Below, piece after piece: positions 1-8,171 of a stretch of 64,000 bases of DNA. The DNA is from Paraburkholderia nodosa DSM 21604. GTDB taxonomy: Bacteria; Pseudomonadota; Gammaproteobacteria; Burkholderiales; Burkholderiaceae. Numbering within the stretch: position 1 is the stretch's first letter; every line of letters begins with the position of its first letter. The notes beneath the pieces are model-generated. The model was not told where the DNA came from. It saw only the letters and a list, made by a program, of their open reading frames with translations, and made no database searches. The stretch spans positions 192,583 to 256,582 of the forward strand of contig NZ_JAFA01000003.1 in assembly GCF_000519185.1 (NCBI RefSeq), given 5' to 3'. The position numbers and the translations under genes were made by a program.

Positions 1-152
1 TGGGCGTAGCCTTCGATCACCACGTCGGTCGTGAGCAGCGCGCGCACCTTGCCAGGCTTGGCGGACGCGGTAACAGGCAGGGCCGCGGGCACTTCGGCCA
101 GCGGCGCTTCCTCCGCGGAGGTCCAAGACGTTGGGCGTTTAAAGACATCCAT
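1..152 (-). CDS. 5' fragment of an unidentified gene, divergent from the LysR gene
   Basis: An open frame runs leftward from an ATG at 152-150 and leaves the window without a stop, so only about 50 N-terminal residues are visible. They begin MDVFKRPTSWTSAEEAP, go through an Ala/Pro-rich stretch and end in a more ordered segment, KVRALLTTDVVIEGYA. There is no signal peptide or recognisable motif, and no strong Shine-Dalgarno sequence before the ATG. Its head-to-head position with the LysR gene, about 190 bp away, is the classic arrangement of a LysR regulator with its target, so this may be the regulated gene. I do not recognise the family. Confidence 0.4.
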   Translation of the reverse strand, partial: MDVFKRPTSWTSAEEAPLAEVPAALPVTASAKPGKVRALLTTDVVIEGYA

Positions 153-340
153 GTCAAATCGGCGCAATGCGCGAGAGTAGATTCGAATGGAACGAATTGT
201 GGGTTCGGCAGACTTGCAAATAAATGCCTATAATCCGGCAACACAATTCGGCGCACCTGAACAATCTGTCTCCTCTTTCTGCGCGTGCGTTTCTTTCGAA
301 CGCCGCGCGCCGTGCGACCGAAGCTTTTTGGAGAGTGGCA

Positions 341-1345
341 ATGGACCGCCTTCAGGCCATGCAGGTGTTCACCCGCGTCGTCGATACCAACAGCTTCACG
401 CGTGCTGCCGAAACGCTCGACATGCCGCGTGCTTCGGTCACGACGATCATTCAGAATCTCGAAGCGTTTCTCGGCGTGCGCCTCATGCATCGCACCACGC
501 GCCGTCTGTCGCTCACGCCCGATGGCGCGGCGTACTACGAGCGCTGCGTGCGCATTCTCGCGGACGTCGAGGAAACGGAAACCACATTCCAGGATCGCAA
601 CCGCAAGCCGCACGGCAAACTGCGCATCGACATGCCCGGCTCGATCGGGCGGCTCATCATAATTCCGTCGCTGTGCGAATTTCACGGGCGCTATCCGGAC
701 ATCGACCTGCAACTCGGGCTATCCGATCGCCCCGTGGACTTGCTGCAGGAAGGCGTGGATTGCGTGGTGCGCGTGGGTGCGCTGCAGGACTCGTCGCTGG
801 TCGCGCGGCGCATTGGCATTTTCGAAGGCGTGTCGTGCGCGGCGCCGTCGTATCTGGAGCGCCACGGCATGCCGCAGACGCTCGAAGAACTGGCCGAGCA
901 TCGCGCCGTGAACTACTTCTCGTCGCGCACGGGTCGCGTGATGGACTGGGCGTTTCTCGTCGACGGCAAGGAAGTGGAGGTCAAGCTCAAGAGCATGGTC
1001 TCGGTAAACGACGCGGACGCTTACGTGACCTGCGGCATCGAAGGCTTTGGCCTGATTCAGGGGCCGCGCTACATGGTGCTGCCGCACCTGAAGTCGGGCG
1101 CGCTCGTCGAAGTGCTGCCCGATTACAAACCGCTGCCCATGCCGATTTCGGCCGTCTATCCGCACAGCCGCCATCTGTCACCCAAAGTGCGCGTGTTCGT
1201 GGACTGGATCGCCGAAGTGTTCGACCGCTGCCCGCTCCTGAGCGGCCGCGCCTCGCTCGACAAGGCCTGCACGATGCGCACGCTCGAAGAGCGCGAAAAC
1301 GCGCCGGCGCTCGAAACGCCCGTTATTTCGGAATGGGCCGCATAG
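341..1345 (+). CDS. LysR-family transcriptional regulator
   Basis: A 334-residue LysR-type regulator. Residues 1-60 form the winged helix-turn-helix (MDRLQAMQVFTRVVDTNSF, then the recognition helix region PRASVTTIIQNLE and GVRLMHRTTRR). The rest is the periplasmic-binding-protein-like effector domain. I chose the ATG at 341 because it begins the canonical LysR N-terminus and follows GGAG; the frame stays open upstream to 224 but adds a non-family tail. The protein is about 30 residues longer than usual because of a C-terminal tail rich in charged residues. It resembles the second LysR in this window at 34503-35429, both being of the CrgA/DmlR-like subgroup. Its target is probably the divergent gene cut off at the window start. 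Confidence 0.9.
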   Translation: MDRLQAMQVFTRVVDTNSFTRAAETLDMPRASVTTIIQNLEAFLGVRLMHRTTRRLSLTPDGAAYYERCVRILADVEETETTFQDRNRKPHGKLRIDMPGSIGRLIIIPSLCEFHGRYPDIDLQLGLSDRPVDLLQEGVDCVVRVGALQDSSLVARRIGIFEGVSCAAPSYLERHGMPQTLEELAEHRAVNYFSSRTGRVMDWAFLVDGKEVEVKLKSMVSVNDADAYVTCGIEGFGLIQGPRYMVLPHLKSGALVEVLPDYKPLPMPISAVYPHSRHLSPKVRVFVDWIAEVFDRCPLLSGRASLDKACTMRTLEERENAPALETPVISEWAA

Positions 1346-1387
1346 GCTGGGCGGCGTAACGCCGTAGCGCTGCGCCCACCCTCAGAG

Positions 1388-1416
1388 CCGCGCCCGCAAA
1401 GGCTTTGCGGGCGCGG
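1388..1416 (+). terminator. GC-rich hairpin after the LysR gene
   Basis: A 13-bp perfect stem (CCGCGCCCGCAAA with TTTGCGGGCGCGG) closed by a three-base loop, 42 bp after the LysR stop. There is no T-run behind it, so it is either a weak terminator or a transcript-stabilising hairpin. Confidence 0.45.
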
Positions 1417-1542
1417 TGCAGCGATTGTTCCAGATTTTCGACAATTGCTTTCGCGTTCCGGCCGTTTATCGCAAACGGCTGCGCAACTACATTTGCTCCT
1501 GTCGCCGCGACCCACGTGGCATCAGTACAAAAGGAGCAGATC

Positions 1543-1815
1543 ATGAAACGCACTCTCGCAGCCGCCATTGGCGCCACGCTCGTTCTCTCGCTCGCCGCCA
1601 GCGCTTCGGCCTTCGCCCAGGACAACAGCGCTCCGAAAACCCGCGCCGAAGTGAAGGCGGAAATCGCTGCCGCGTATCGCGACGGCACGCTGCCTTCGCT
1701 GAACAAGACGAGCTACCCCGAGCAAAGCCTGATCGGCCGCACGCAAGCGCAACGCATCGCGCTGCAGGAAAGCCGCGCGAACAACGCCCAGCGCGTTGCG
1801 CAGGCTGGCGAATAA
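1543..1815 (+). CDS. Small secreted DUF4148 protein
   Basis: A 90-residue protein with an N-terminal signal peptide (MKRTLAAAIGATLVLSLAAS, predicted cleavage after ASAFA) and a short mature domain typical of DUF4148: KTRAEVKAEIAAAYRDG, then a Tyr-Pro-Glu segment and a basic Gln-rich tail. The ATG at 1543 is preceded by AAGGAG at the right distance. DUF4148 proteins are abundant in Burkholderiaceae and their biochemical role is not known. A second member lies at 60290-60616. This gene is followed by a 24-codon ORF and a strong terminator, so the two may share one transcript. Confidence 0.85.
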   Translation: MKRTLAAAIGATLVLSLAASASAFAQDNSAPKTRAEVKAEIAAAYRDGTLPSLNKTSYPEQSLIGRTQAQRIALQESRANNAQRVAQAGE

Positions 1816-1870
1816 GCCCGCAAGACGCATCGGCATTTCGATTGCAAGACGAAAAACGTAGGAGTCCAAT

Positions 1871-1945
1871 ATGAATCAGACCGTACCTTCCGAACTCGAG
1901 CAGTGGGACAACACCACGCCCGTGTGGACGCCGTTTCGGCATTGA
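1871..1945 (+). CDS. Candidate 24-residue small ORF downstream of the DUF4148 gene
   Basis: A short ORF beginning MNQTVPSELEQWDN and ending PVWTPFRH. It is preceded by TAGGAG at good Shine-Dalgarno spacing and followed 36 bp later by a strong terminator hairpin, which makes a tidy DUF4148-sORF-terminator unit. The peptide is hydrophilic and acidic, with two Trp and no signal or membrane segment. Its length is far below normal gene-calling thresholds. The evidence for translation is the ribosome binding site and the position only. I do not recognise the peptide. Confidence 0.4.
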   Translation: MNQTVPSELEQWDNTTPVWTPFRH

Positions 1946-1980
1946 AATGTGAAGCGCGCGTGAAGATGTGAAACGTGTGA

Positions 1981-2013
1981 AAGGGCCCGGCGGTTTTGCA
2001 ACCGTCGGGCCCT
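1981..2013. terminator. Strong hairpin between convergent genes
   Basis: A 13-bp stem (GGGCCCGGCGGTT with AACCGTCGGGCCC, one G-U pair) with a short TTGC loop lies between the plus-strand DUF4148/sORF unit and the minus-strand cation transporter that ends at 2018. It may serve both directions; no long T-run is present. Confidence 0.65.
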
Positions 2014-2017
2014 GGCG

Positions 2018-2923
2018 TTACCGGTTCACGAAATCCGGCTCGAAAAACACCCAGCGCACGAGGGGAAAGCGCGCCTGCAGATCGGCTTCGATCTCGTTGA
2101 TCGCCTCGACCATGGTGCGGCTGTGGTCGTACTCGAGCATTTCGCACTGCACCGCCACCATCACCTCCTTGCCCCATTGCAGGGTAATGAGGCTGATGAT
2201 GCTGCGAATCTCGGGCCGCGCGCGCAAGAACGATTCGATATCGCGCCGCATTTCCGGGCTGGCCGATTCGCCGACGATCATCGACTTCACTTCGCGCGCG
2301 ATGAACCACGCAATCAGCATGAGCAGTACGCCCACGCCGATCGAGCCGCATGCGTCCCATACCGGATTGCCCGTGATGACCGTGAGCAGCACGGCGGCGA
2401 ACGCGATGGCGAGACCCGCCAGCGCGGCGATGTCTTCGCCCGCCACGACGAGCAGGTCGGAATCGCGCGTTTCGCGCGCCCAGCGCCACAACGACTTCGT
2501 AGGCGCGCCCTTGCGAATCTCGCGCATCGCACCGTAAAGCGAAAACGCTTCGAGCACTACGGAAATGCCGAGCACGACGAGCGCCACATACACGAATCGC
2601 AACGGCTCGCGCGCAATCAGCCGGTGCACGCCCTCGTACACCGAGAACGCACCGCCCACGAAAAACAGCAGCAGCGCCACGAGCAGCGAATAGAAGTTGA
2701 TCGCGCGGCCCGTGCCCATGGGATGCAGCGGCGTGGGCGGCTCGCGCGACTGGCGCAGGCCGAACAGCAGCAGCAGTTGATTGCCGCAGTCGGCCGTGGA
2801 GTGAATCGCCTCCGCGAACATCGATCCCGAGCCCGTGAACGCCGCGGCAGCGTACTTGCAGACCGCTATGCCGAAGTTCGCAGCGAGCGCGTAGAAGATG
2901 GCTTTCGGCGATTCTCCGCTCAT
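2018..2923 (-). CDS. Cation diffusion facilitator (CDF) family transporter
   Basis: A 301-residue inner-membrane metal-proton antiporter of the CDF superfamily. Hydrophobic segments fit the six-helix CDF fold, followed by a cytoplasmic domain of about 90 residues (from about 210) that starts near the EVKSMIVGESA motif. TM2 carries the metal-site pair as AIHSTAD (HxxxD). TM5 has AGEDIAALAG in place of the usual HxxxD, a variant known from ZnT9-like members, so the transported ion (Zn, Fe, Mn or Co) cannot be read from the sequence. The gene starts 7 bp after the selD stop, so the two are probably one operon; a link between metal transport and selenium metabolism is only an inference. Confidence 0.85.
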   Translation of the reverse strand: MSGESPKAIFYALAANFGIAVCKYAAAAFTGSGSMFAEAIHSTADCGNQLLLLFGLRQSREPPTPLHPMGTGRAINFYSLLVALLLFFVGGAFSVYEGVHRLIAREPLRFVYVALVVLGISVVLEAFSLYGAMREIRKGAPTKSLWRWARETRDSDLLVVAGEDIAALAGLAIAFAAVLLTVITGNPVWDACGSIGVGVLLMLIAWFIAREVKSMIVGESASPEMRRDIESFLRARPEIRSIISLITLQWGKEVMVAVQCEMLEYDHSRTMVEAINEIEADLQARFPLVRWVFFEPDFVNR

Positions 2924-2930
2924 ACGGCCC

Positions 2931-3998
2931 TCATGCGACGTCCACGCGCGCCGGGCCTGCGCCCAGTTCGCCGATCACACGGGCGTCGCCAAAGCCTTCC
3001 GCGCGGAAGATCGCCAGCACGTCGTCCACGTTTTCCGGCGCGCAGGCCACGAGCAGGCCGCCCGAAGTCTGCGGGTCGGTGAGCAGCGTGCGCGCGCTTT
3101 CGGGCAGGCTGGGCGCGAGCGTGACGGCGTCGCCGTACGAGGCCCAGTTGCGGCCCGAGGCGCCCGTGTACACGCCGTCATCGACGAACTTCTGCACGCC
3201 CGGCAGCCACGGCAGGTCGGCGTAGTGCACGCGCGCGGTGAGATTCGCGCCGCGCGCGATTTCGAGTGTGTGGCCGAGCAGGCCGAAGCCCGTCACGTCG
3301 GTCATGGCGTGCACGCCCGGCAGCTCCGCCAGCGTCGCGCCGGGCTTGTTGAGCAGGGTCGCGGCGGCCACCATCGCCTTGTAGCCTGCGTCGCCGAGCA
3401 TTTCCTTCTTGAGCGCGGCGGAAAGCACGCCCACGCCCAGCGGCTTGCCGAGCACGAGCACGTCGCCGGCCTTTGCCGACGCGTTGCGCTTCACGCGTTC
3501 GGGATGCACCACGCCGAGCGCCGCCAGGCCGTAAATGGGCTCCACGGAGTCGATCGAATGGCCGCCCGCCACGGGAATGCCCGCGGCCGCGCACACGTCC
3601 TCGCCGCCGCGCAGCACCTGCGCGATCACGTCGTGCGGCAGCACGTTGATGGGCATGCCCACGAGCGCCAGCGCGAGGATCGGCTTGCCGCCCATGGCGT
3701 AGACGTCCGAGAGCGCGTTGGTCGCGGCGATGCGGCCGAAGTCGTACGGGTCGTCGACGATCGGCATGAAGAAGTCCGTCGTCGCGACGATGGCCTGCTC
3801 GTCGTTGAGCTTGTAGACCGCGGCGTCGTCGGCGGTCTCGGTGCCGACCAGCAGGTTCGGAAACACGGTGGTGAGCGGCGTGCTGCGGGCGAGCAGCGCG
3901 GAAAGCACGCCCGGCGCGATCTTGCAGCCGCAGCCGCCGCCGTGCGAAAGGCTCGTGAGGCGCGGCACGGCGGCGCCAATGGCGGGTTTGTCGTTCAT
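2931..3998 (-). CDS. selD: Selenide, water dikinase (selenophosphate synthetase)
   Basis: SelD makes selenophosphate from selenide and ATP, the selenium donor for selenocysteine and for 2-selenouridine in tRNA. The protein has 355 residues. The N-terminal active-site loop reads HGGGCGCKIAPG, with Cys23 and Lys26 matching the catalytic Cys and Lys of E. coli SelD, so this is the Cys form and not a selenoprotein. It is followed by the AIRS-type ATP-binding domains (DDAAVYKL, TTDFFMPIVDDPYDFG, TDVTGFGLLGH, DPQTSGGLLV). I chose the ATG at 3998, preceded by AGGA; the frame is open to 4049. No mnmH/selU or selA/selB is present nearby. A CDF transporter follows 7 bp downstream. Confidence 0.96.
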   Translation of the reverse strand: MNDKPAIGAAVPRLTSLSHGGGCGCKIAPGVLSALLARSTPLTTVFPNLLVGTETADDAAVYKLNDEQAIVATTDFFMPIVDDPYDFGRIAATNALSDVYAMGGKPILALALVGMPINVLPHDVIAQVLRGGEDVCAAAGIPVAGGHSIDSVEPIYGLAALGVVHPERVKRNASAKAGDVLVLGKPLGVGVLSAALKKEMLGDAGYKAMVAAATLLNKPGATLAELPGVHAMTDVTGFGLLGHTLEIARGANLTARVHYADLPWLPGVQKFVDDGVYTGASGRNWASYGDAVTLAPSLPESARTLLTDPQTSGGLLVACAPENVDDVLAIFRAEGFGDARVIGELGAGPARVDVA

Positions 3999-4095
3999 GT
4001 CTGGAAATCGTCCTGAAAGTGCCGGATGAGTTTTCGTATTATGGGGCAATCGCCGGACAGACGATGTGGGCGGCGCGCACGCGCGGCGGCGCCGC

Positions 4096-4878
4096 TCAAC
4101 CGCGCCCGGCGGCCTGGCCAGCGGCGTTCGCGGCGACGCCGCCCGCGTGGAGCGTATCGACGAGCCATTGCGGATCGTCGTGCGGCAGATCGTGCCCCGC
4201 CCACGGATGCTCCACGTGCGGCGCGCCCCAGGCCCGCGCGAGCCGCGCCGAGCAAACGGGGTTCACGAGCCGGTCGCCTTGCGACGACACCACGAGCACC
4301 GCACAGCGCGGCACGGCGCGCGCCTTGAAGCGCGCGGCGGCGGCTAGCTGGCGCAGCGCGTTCGCGCGGCTCACGTGGGCGCTCGCGCGGATCGCGCGCC
4401 ACGTTTCGAGGTCGGCGGCGAGCGTGTCGCAGCGCGCGCAGGTGAGCCCGTGGATCAGCGTCTCGGCAATGTCGCCGCTGTTGCCGCCATCCCAGTGCCG
4501 CGCCACGCGCACGAGCGCAGGCCACGCCGAGGGCCGCAAGCGCTCGTGAATGCGGCTAAAAGGCCGCATGCTCGTATTCACGAGCGCGAGCCGGTCTATT
4601 TCTTCGGGGTAACGCAGCGCCCAGGCCGTCGCCACCATGCCGCCCAGCGACATCGCCAGCACGCGGTATGGCGCGCGTGCGCCGTGCCGCTGCGCCTCGG
4701 CGCGCAGCGCGTCCACGTAGTCGTCCACCGCGAGCGGCGAGCGTACGTAGGCCGCGGTGCCGTTGCCCGGCAGGTCGATCGGCAGCACGCCGTCGCGCGC
4801 CGCAAGCCGCGCGGCGAACGCGCCCCAGTGGCGCGATTCGCGCGTGAGGCCGCGCAGCAGGATCCACGGTTCGCTCAT
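4096..4878 (-). CDS. Alpha/beta-fold hydrolase
   Basis: A 260-residue alpha/beta hydrolase of the BioH/esterase type. The nucleophile elbow is AMSLGGM (Ser77), with a plausible acid at Asp202 (SSQGDRLV) and the catalytic His229 (WAGHDLP). The oxyanion-loop region near the N-terminus reads LLRGLTRESRHW. The start ATG overlaps the stop of the upstream M14 peptidase by 4 nt (ATGA), so translation is coupled. The substrate is not evident; pairing with a zinc carboxypeptidase suggests that the two act on the same amide- or ester-containing metabolite, but that is inference. Confidence 0.85.
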   Translation of the reverse strand: MSEPWILLRGLTRESRHWGAFAARLAARDGVLPIDLPGNGTAAYVRSPLAVDDYVDALRAEAQRHGARAPYRVLAMSLGGMVATAWALRYPEEIDRLALVNTSMRPFSRIHERLRPSAWPALVRVARHWDGGNSGDIAETLIHGLTCARCDTLAADLETWRAIRASAHVSRANALRQLAAAARFKARAVPRCAVLVVSSQGDRLVNPVCSARLARAWGAPHVEHPWAGHDLPHDDPQWLVDTLHAGGVAANAAGQAAGRG

Positions 4879-5909
4879 GTGCCCGGCTTGCGATACCAGT
4901 GCCCGATCGCGCTTTTCAGCACCTCCTCGCGGATCACGCCCTCGGGCAGCCAACGCTGCGCGGAATACGCGGCGCGCGTGAGGAACTCGAACAGATTCGC
5001 GTGACGCCGCAGCACCCGCGCGGTGCGATGCTGCAAGAGCGGATTGAACATGCCCTGACGCGAAAAGATCTGGCGCGGGTTCTTCTTGATCCACAGCCAC
5101 GAGCCCAGTTCGAGTGTGAGCGGCAGGAAGATGTTGCTGTCGGGCGCGCGATCGTACGCGCAATCCCACAAGTCGCCGTGCAGCAAATATTGGTGGCTCT
5201 GCGGCTCGAAGGTGTAGCCGTGATGCGGATGCGCGCGCTCGAACATCGTCTTGAGCACGTACATTTCGGGCAGATGGCGTATGAGGCGGCGCGTGCGCGC
5301 GTATGGAAACCAGATGCTGTCGGTCCAGCCATAACCCGAATGGCAGTCGAGCGCGAAGGAAAGCGGGCGCCGCGTGAGTTCTTCGTCGACGATCTTCAGG
5401 AGCGCCTGCGCCTCGATCTCCATGGCCGCGCCGCGCCGCCCCCGATACCACGGCAGCCACGAGCCGACGCGCTGGCCGCCCGCGAGAAAGGGCACGCGCT
5501 CGTCGGCGTCCTGCGGCGCGTTGCGCATGAGGTCCACGCCGTTCGGATTCGCGCGCGTGGCGAGCCACATGCCGCCGGGATTGAGGATCGGCGCGAACAC
5601 GATGCGCACGGACTCGAGCTGGCGCAGGAGCAGTTCGTCCCAGGCTAGACGCCCCACCAGTGCGCGCATGTAGTCGAGCACGAGCTGCGAGCCAATGCGC
5701 TCGAGCCCATGAATGCCCCCGAAAAAACCAATGCCGGGCGCGGCCGGATCGCGCGAGCCGATTGCCGCCACATAGAGAGGAAACGTACGGCCGCGCACCT
5801 CGACTTCGCCCTCGCTGCGAATGTCGAGCCAGCGCGCGCCGGCATCGAGGATCATTTTGAGATCCTCGTATTCCTCGAAGCTGTCGGGTAGGAAGCTCAG
5901 TGCCTGCAT
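4875..5909 (-). CDS. M14 family zinc carboxypeptidase
   Basis: A 344-residue metallocarboxypeptidase of family M14. The zinc ligands are visible as GGIHGLE (His67, Glu70) and DCHSGYG (His190), and the general base as LTLELGS (Glu267). The NPGG turn at 110-113 and the Arg/Asn pair after it fit substrate carboxylate binding. There is no signal peptide, so it should be cytoplasmic. Length is that of the bacterial DUF2817/M14 subgroup. The ATG at 5909 has no good Shine-Dalgarno sequence. The gene leads a two-gene unit with the alpha/beta hydrolase. Four 14-bp tandem repeats lie just upstream of the start. Confidence 0.88.
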   Translation of the reverse strand: MQALSFLPDSFEEYEDLKMILDAGARWLDIRSEGEVEVRGRTFPLYVAAIGSRDPAAPGIGFFGGIHGLERIGSQLVLDYMRALVGRLAWDELLLRQLESVRIVFAPILNPGGMWLATRANPNGVDLMRNAPQDADERVPFLAGGQRVGSWLPWYRGRRGAAMEIEAQALLKIVDEELTRRPLSFALDCHSGYGWTDSIWFPYARTRRLIRHLPEMYVLKTMFERAHPHHGYTFEPQSHQYLLHGDLWDCAYDRAPDSNIFLPLTLELGSWLWIKKNPRQIFSRQGMFNPLLQHRTARVLRRHANLFEFLTRAAYSAQRWLPEGVIREEVLKSAIGHWYRKPGT

Positions 5910-5939
5910 ATGGCGCCGGGTTTCGTCGCTCGTTTGGTT

Positions 5940-5995
5940 GGGGCCGCCTAGGTGGGGCCGCCTAGGTGGGGCCGCCTAGGTGGGGCCGCCCAGGT
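5940..5995. repeat. Four 14-bp tandem repeats upstream of the M14 peptidase
   Basis: The unit GGGGCCGCCTAGGT occurs three times exactly and once with one change (GGGGCCGCCCAGGT), followed by a partial fifth unit. It starts 31 bp upstream of the peptidase start codon. CCTAGG is itself palindromic. The copies look like a recent slippage expansion. Confidence 0.9.
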
Positions 5996-6151
5996 CGGGG
6001 CCGCCGCGTGCGGCCGCATTGTCTACAACTGCCTTGCGAGTGCCGCCCCTGTCGACAATGAGTCAGCAACAAGTCAGGAAAACCAGGGACAGCACGTACG
6101 TCGCCCATCAATATAGCCGCTTCCCGTGATATTGAGCGTGACAGATGTTTA

Positions 6152-6169
6152 GCGTCATGCCTCTGTCAC
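6152..6169 (+). promoter_or_regulatory. Candidate PHO box upstream of phnC
   Basis: GCGTCAT-GCCT-CTGTCAC matches the PhoB consensus of two CTGTCAT-type 7-mers separated by 4 bp at 12 of 14 repeat positions. It points toward phnC, whose start is 130 bp away. This fits phosphate-starvation control of phosphonate uptake. A GTGACAGA/TCTGTCAC inverted repeat (6138-6145 and 6162-6169) overlaps it. Confidence 0.65.
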
Positions 6170-6216
6170 ATCTTTCGCGAAATTTTCCGCGATGGGAAGG
6201 CCGCAAAACATGTAGT

Positions 6217-6226
6217 CGTCTAGACG
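6217..6226. promoter_or_regulatory. Candidate PhnF operator upstream of phnC (CGTCTAGACG)
   Basis: A 10-bp perfect palindrome 72 bp before the phnC start and 48 bp beyond the PHO box. Its core, CGTCTAGACGT on one side, is the same as in the 20-bp palindrome at 37685-37704 between phnF and phnG. GntR/HutC-type regulators such as PhnF bind short palindromes, so PhnF is the likely ligand. Confidence 0.55.
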
Positions 6227-6298
6227 TCGCGACACCTTCACTCAACCGTCACAGTCGCTTCCTAGAATGAGCCCTCGACTACACAGCGACGGATTGTT

Positions 6299-7126
6299 AT
6301 GGACGCCATACGCATCGAACGCCTCTCGAAAAGCTTCGACAGCGGCCGCAAGGCACTCGACGAAATCAACCTGCGCGTAGGCGTTGGCGAGATGGTCGCG
6401 CTGATCGGCGCATCGGGCTCGGGCAAATCGACCTTGCTACGCCATATTGCGGGCTTCACGGCTTCCGACCCGCAGCCTTCGCGCATCGAGATTCTTGGTC
6501 GTCCTATTCAGCAGGACGGCCGCATCGTGCGCGAAGTGCGCCGCATTCGCCGCGACATCGGCTTCGTGTTTCAGCAGTTCAATCTCGTGCATCGCCTCAC
6601 GGTCGAAACGAACGTGCTCATCGGCGCGCTGTCGCGGCTGCCGTTGTGGCGACGCCTCACGGGCCGCTTTCCGCGCGCCGAACGCGAGCTGATGCTGGCC
6701 GCGCTCGGCGAAGTCGGCATCGCGCACAAGGTCGCCGAGCGCGCCTCGAATCTCTCGGGCGGCCAGCAGCAGCGCGCGGCGCTCGCCCGCGCGCTCGTGC
6801 AGCGCGCGCGCCTCATTCTCGCCGACGAACCCATTGCCTCGCTCGACCCTGCATCGTCGCGCCGCGTGATGGACATGATGCGCATGCTCAACCGCGATCA
6901 CGGCTTGACGGTGGTCGTCTCGCTGCATCAGGTGGATATCGCCATGGAGTACTGCCCGCGCACCATCGCGCTGCGCGACGGGTGCGTGGTGTACGACGGC
7001 GCATCGGCGGCGCTCACGCCCGCCCTGCTGCAACAGCTCTATGGCAACGCCGCGCGCGAGCTGCTCGAACCCGATGCTGCGCCTCCCGCGGCAACGCGCT
7101 TCGGTGCGCAGCCTCGCGCGGCCTGA
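6299..7126 (+). CDS. phnC: Phosphonate ABC transporter, ATP-binding protein
   Basis: The 275-residue ATPase of the phosphonate importer PhnCDE. Walker A is GASGSGKST (37-45), the Q-loop [12 protein letters not shown], the ABC signature NLSGGQQQR (about 151-159) and Walker B LILADEP (172-178), followed by SLHQVD with the switch His. The C-terminal 20 residues are an Ala/Pro-rich tail. Family length is normal. It is the first gene of phnCDE, with a PHO-box-like site and a shared palindrome upstream. The catabolic phn genes lie about 28 kb away at 35.5-43.7 kb. Confidence 0.95.
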   Translation: MDAIRIERLSKSFDSGRKALDEINLRVGVGEMVALIGASGSGKSTLLRHIAGFTASDPQPSRIEILGRPIQQDGRIVREVRRIRRDIGFVFQQFNLVHRLTVETNVLIGALSRLPLWRRLTGRFPRAERELMLAALGEVGIAHKVAERASNLSGGQQQRAALARALVQRARLILADEPIASLDPASSRRVMDMMRMLNRDHGLTVVVSLHQVDIAMEYCPRTIALRDGCVVYDGASAALTPALLQQLYGNAARELLEPDAAPPAATRFGAQPRAA

Positions 7127-7184
7127 TCGCGCAACCCAACCCTTTTCCAACCCGCAACGTTTTCCCTCACCACGGACCGCCCCA

Positions 7185-8171
7185 ATGAAACTGTTCCGCT
7201 CCATGCTCTCCTGGTGCGCCGCCGGCGCCGTCGCGTTTGCCTCGCTCGGCAGCGCGGCCGCTCACGCGGAAGACCTCAGCTTCGGCATCATCTCGACCGA
7301 CTCGTCGGCGGTGCTCAAGCAACGCTGGCAACCGTTCATCGACGACCTGAACAAGCAGACCGGCCTGCATGTGAATGCGTTCTTCGCCACCGACTACTCG
7401 GGCATCATCGAAGCCATGCGCTTCAACAAGGTGCAGATCGGCTATTTCGGCAACGCTTCGGCGATGGAAGCCGTGGATCGCTCGAATGGCGAGATCTTCG
7501 CGAAGGTGCTCTACGCGAACGGCGACACGGGCTACAAGTCGGTGCTCATCACCAACGTGAACAGCCGCGTGAAGTCGATCGACGATGTGTTCAAGAATAC
7601 TAAGGATCTCACGCTCGGCTGGGGCGACCCCAATTCGACCTCGGGCACGCTGATTCCGGGCTATTACCTCTTCGCGAAGCGCGGCATTTCGGTGAACGCG
7701 ACGAACTTCAAGACCGTGCTGCCGTCGAGCCATGAAGCGAACCTGCTTGCCGTGGTGAACAACAAGGTGGATATCGCCACCAACAACACCATCGAGCTTT
7801 CCACGCTGCAACAGAAGCACCCGGACCGCTTTGCCCAGGTGCGCGTGCTGTGGACCTCGCCGCTCATTCCGTCCGACCCGCTCGTGTATCGCAAGGATCT
7901 GCCTGAAGCCACCAAGCAGAAGCTGCGCGACTTCTTCTACCACTACGGCAAAACCGATCCGCGCGAGAAGAAGATCATGGCCGATATCACCGGCTATGCA
8001 GGCTTCGCGCCCGCCAGCGACGCGCAGCTCCTGCCGATCCGCCAGGTCGCGCTGTTCCAGCAGAAAGAGAAGATCACCGCCGACACGCATCTCTCCGACG
8101 ACGACCGCAAGAGCCAGATCGCGGCCATCGACGCGAAGATCGGCGCGCTCGCCGCACCTGCGAAGCAGTAA
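7185..8171 (+). CDS. phnD: Phosphonate ABC transporter, periplasmic binding protein
   Basis: A 328-residue periplasmic receptor for organophosphonates. It has a signal peptide of about 27 residues ([20 protein letters not shown], cleavage near AAAHAED), followed by the PhnD fold. Family hallmarks include [11 protein letters not shown] at the mature N-terminus, a ligand-loop region [14 protein letters not shown] and the [12 protein letters not shown] segment, which matches the Ser/Thr-rich phosphonate-binding helix. I chose the ATG at 7185, which begins the signal peptide; the frame is open upstream to 7041. Its stop overlaps the phnE start by 1 nt (TAATG). Confidence 0.95.
   Translation: MKLFRSMLSWCAAGAVAFASLGSAAAHAEDLSFGIISTDSSAVLKQRWQPFIDDLNKQTGLHVNAFFATDYSGIIEAMRFNKVQIGYFGNASAMEAVDRSNGEIFAKVLYANGDTGYKSVLITNVNSRVKSIDDVFKNTKDLTLGWGDPNSTSGTLIPGYYLFAKRGISVNATNFKTVLPSSHEANLLAVVNNKVDIATNNTIELSTLQQKHPDRFAQVRVLWTSPLIPSDPLVYRKDLPEATKQKLRDFFYHYGKTDPREKKIMADITGYAGFAPASDAQLLPIRQVALFQQKEKITADTHLSDDDRKSQIAAIDAKIGALAAPAKQ

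Noticed and set aside
5940..5995. The 14-bp repeats as replication iterons or CRISPR
   Set aside because: Only four short units, no replication gene and no spacers; the place is the leader of a peptidase gene.
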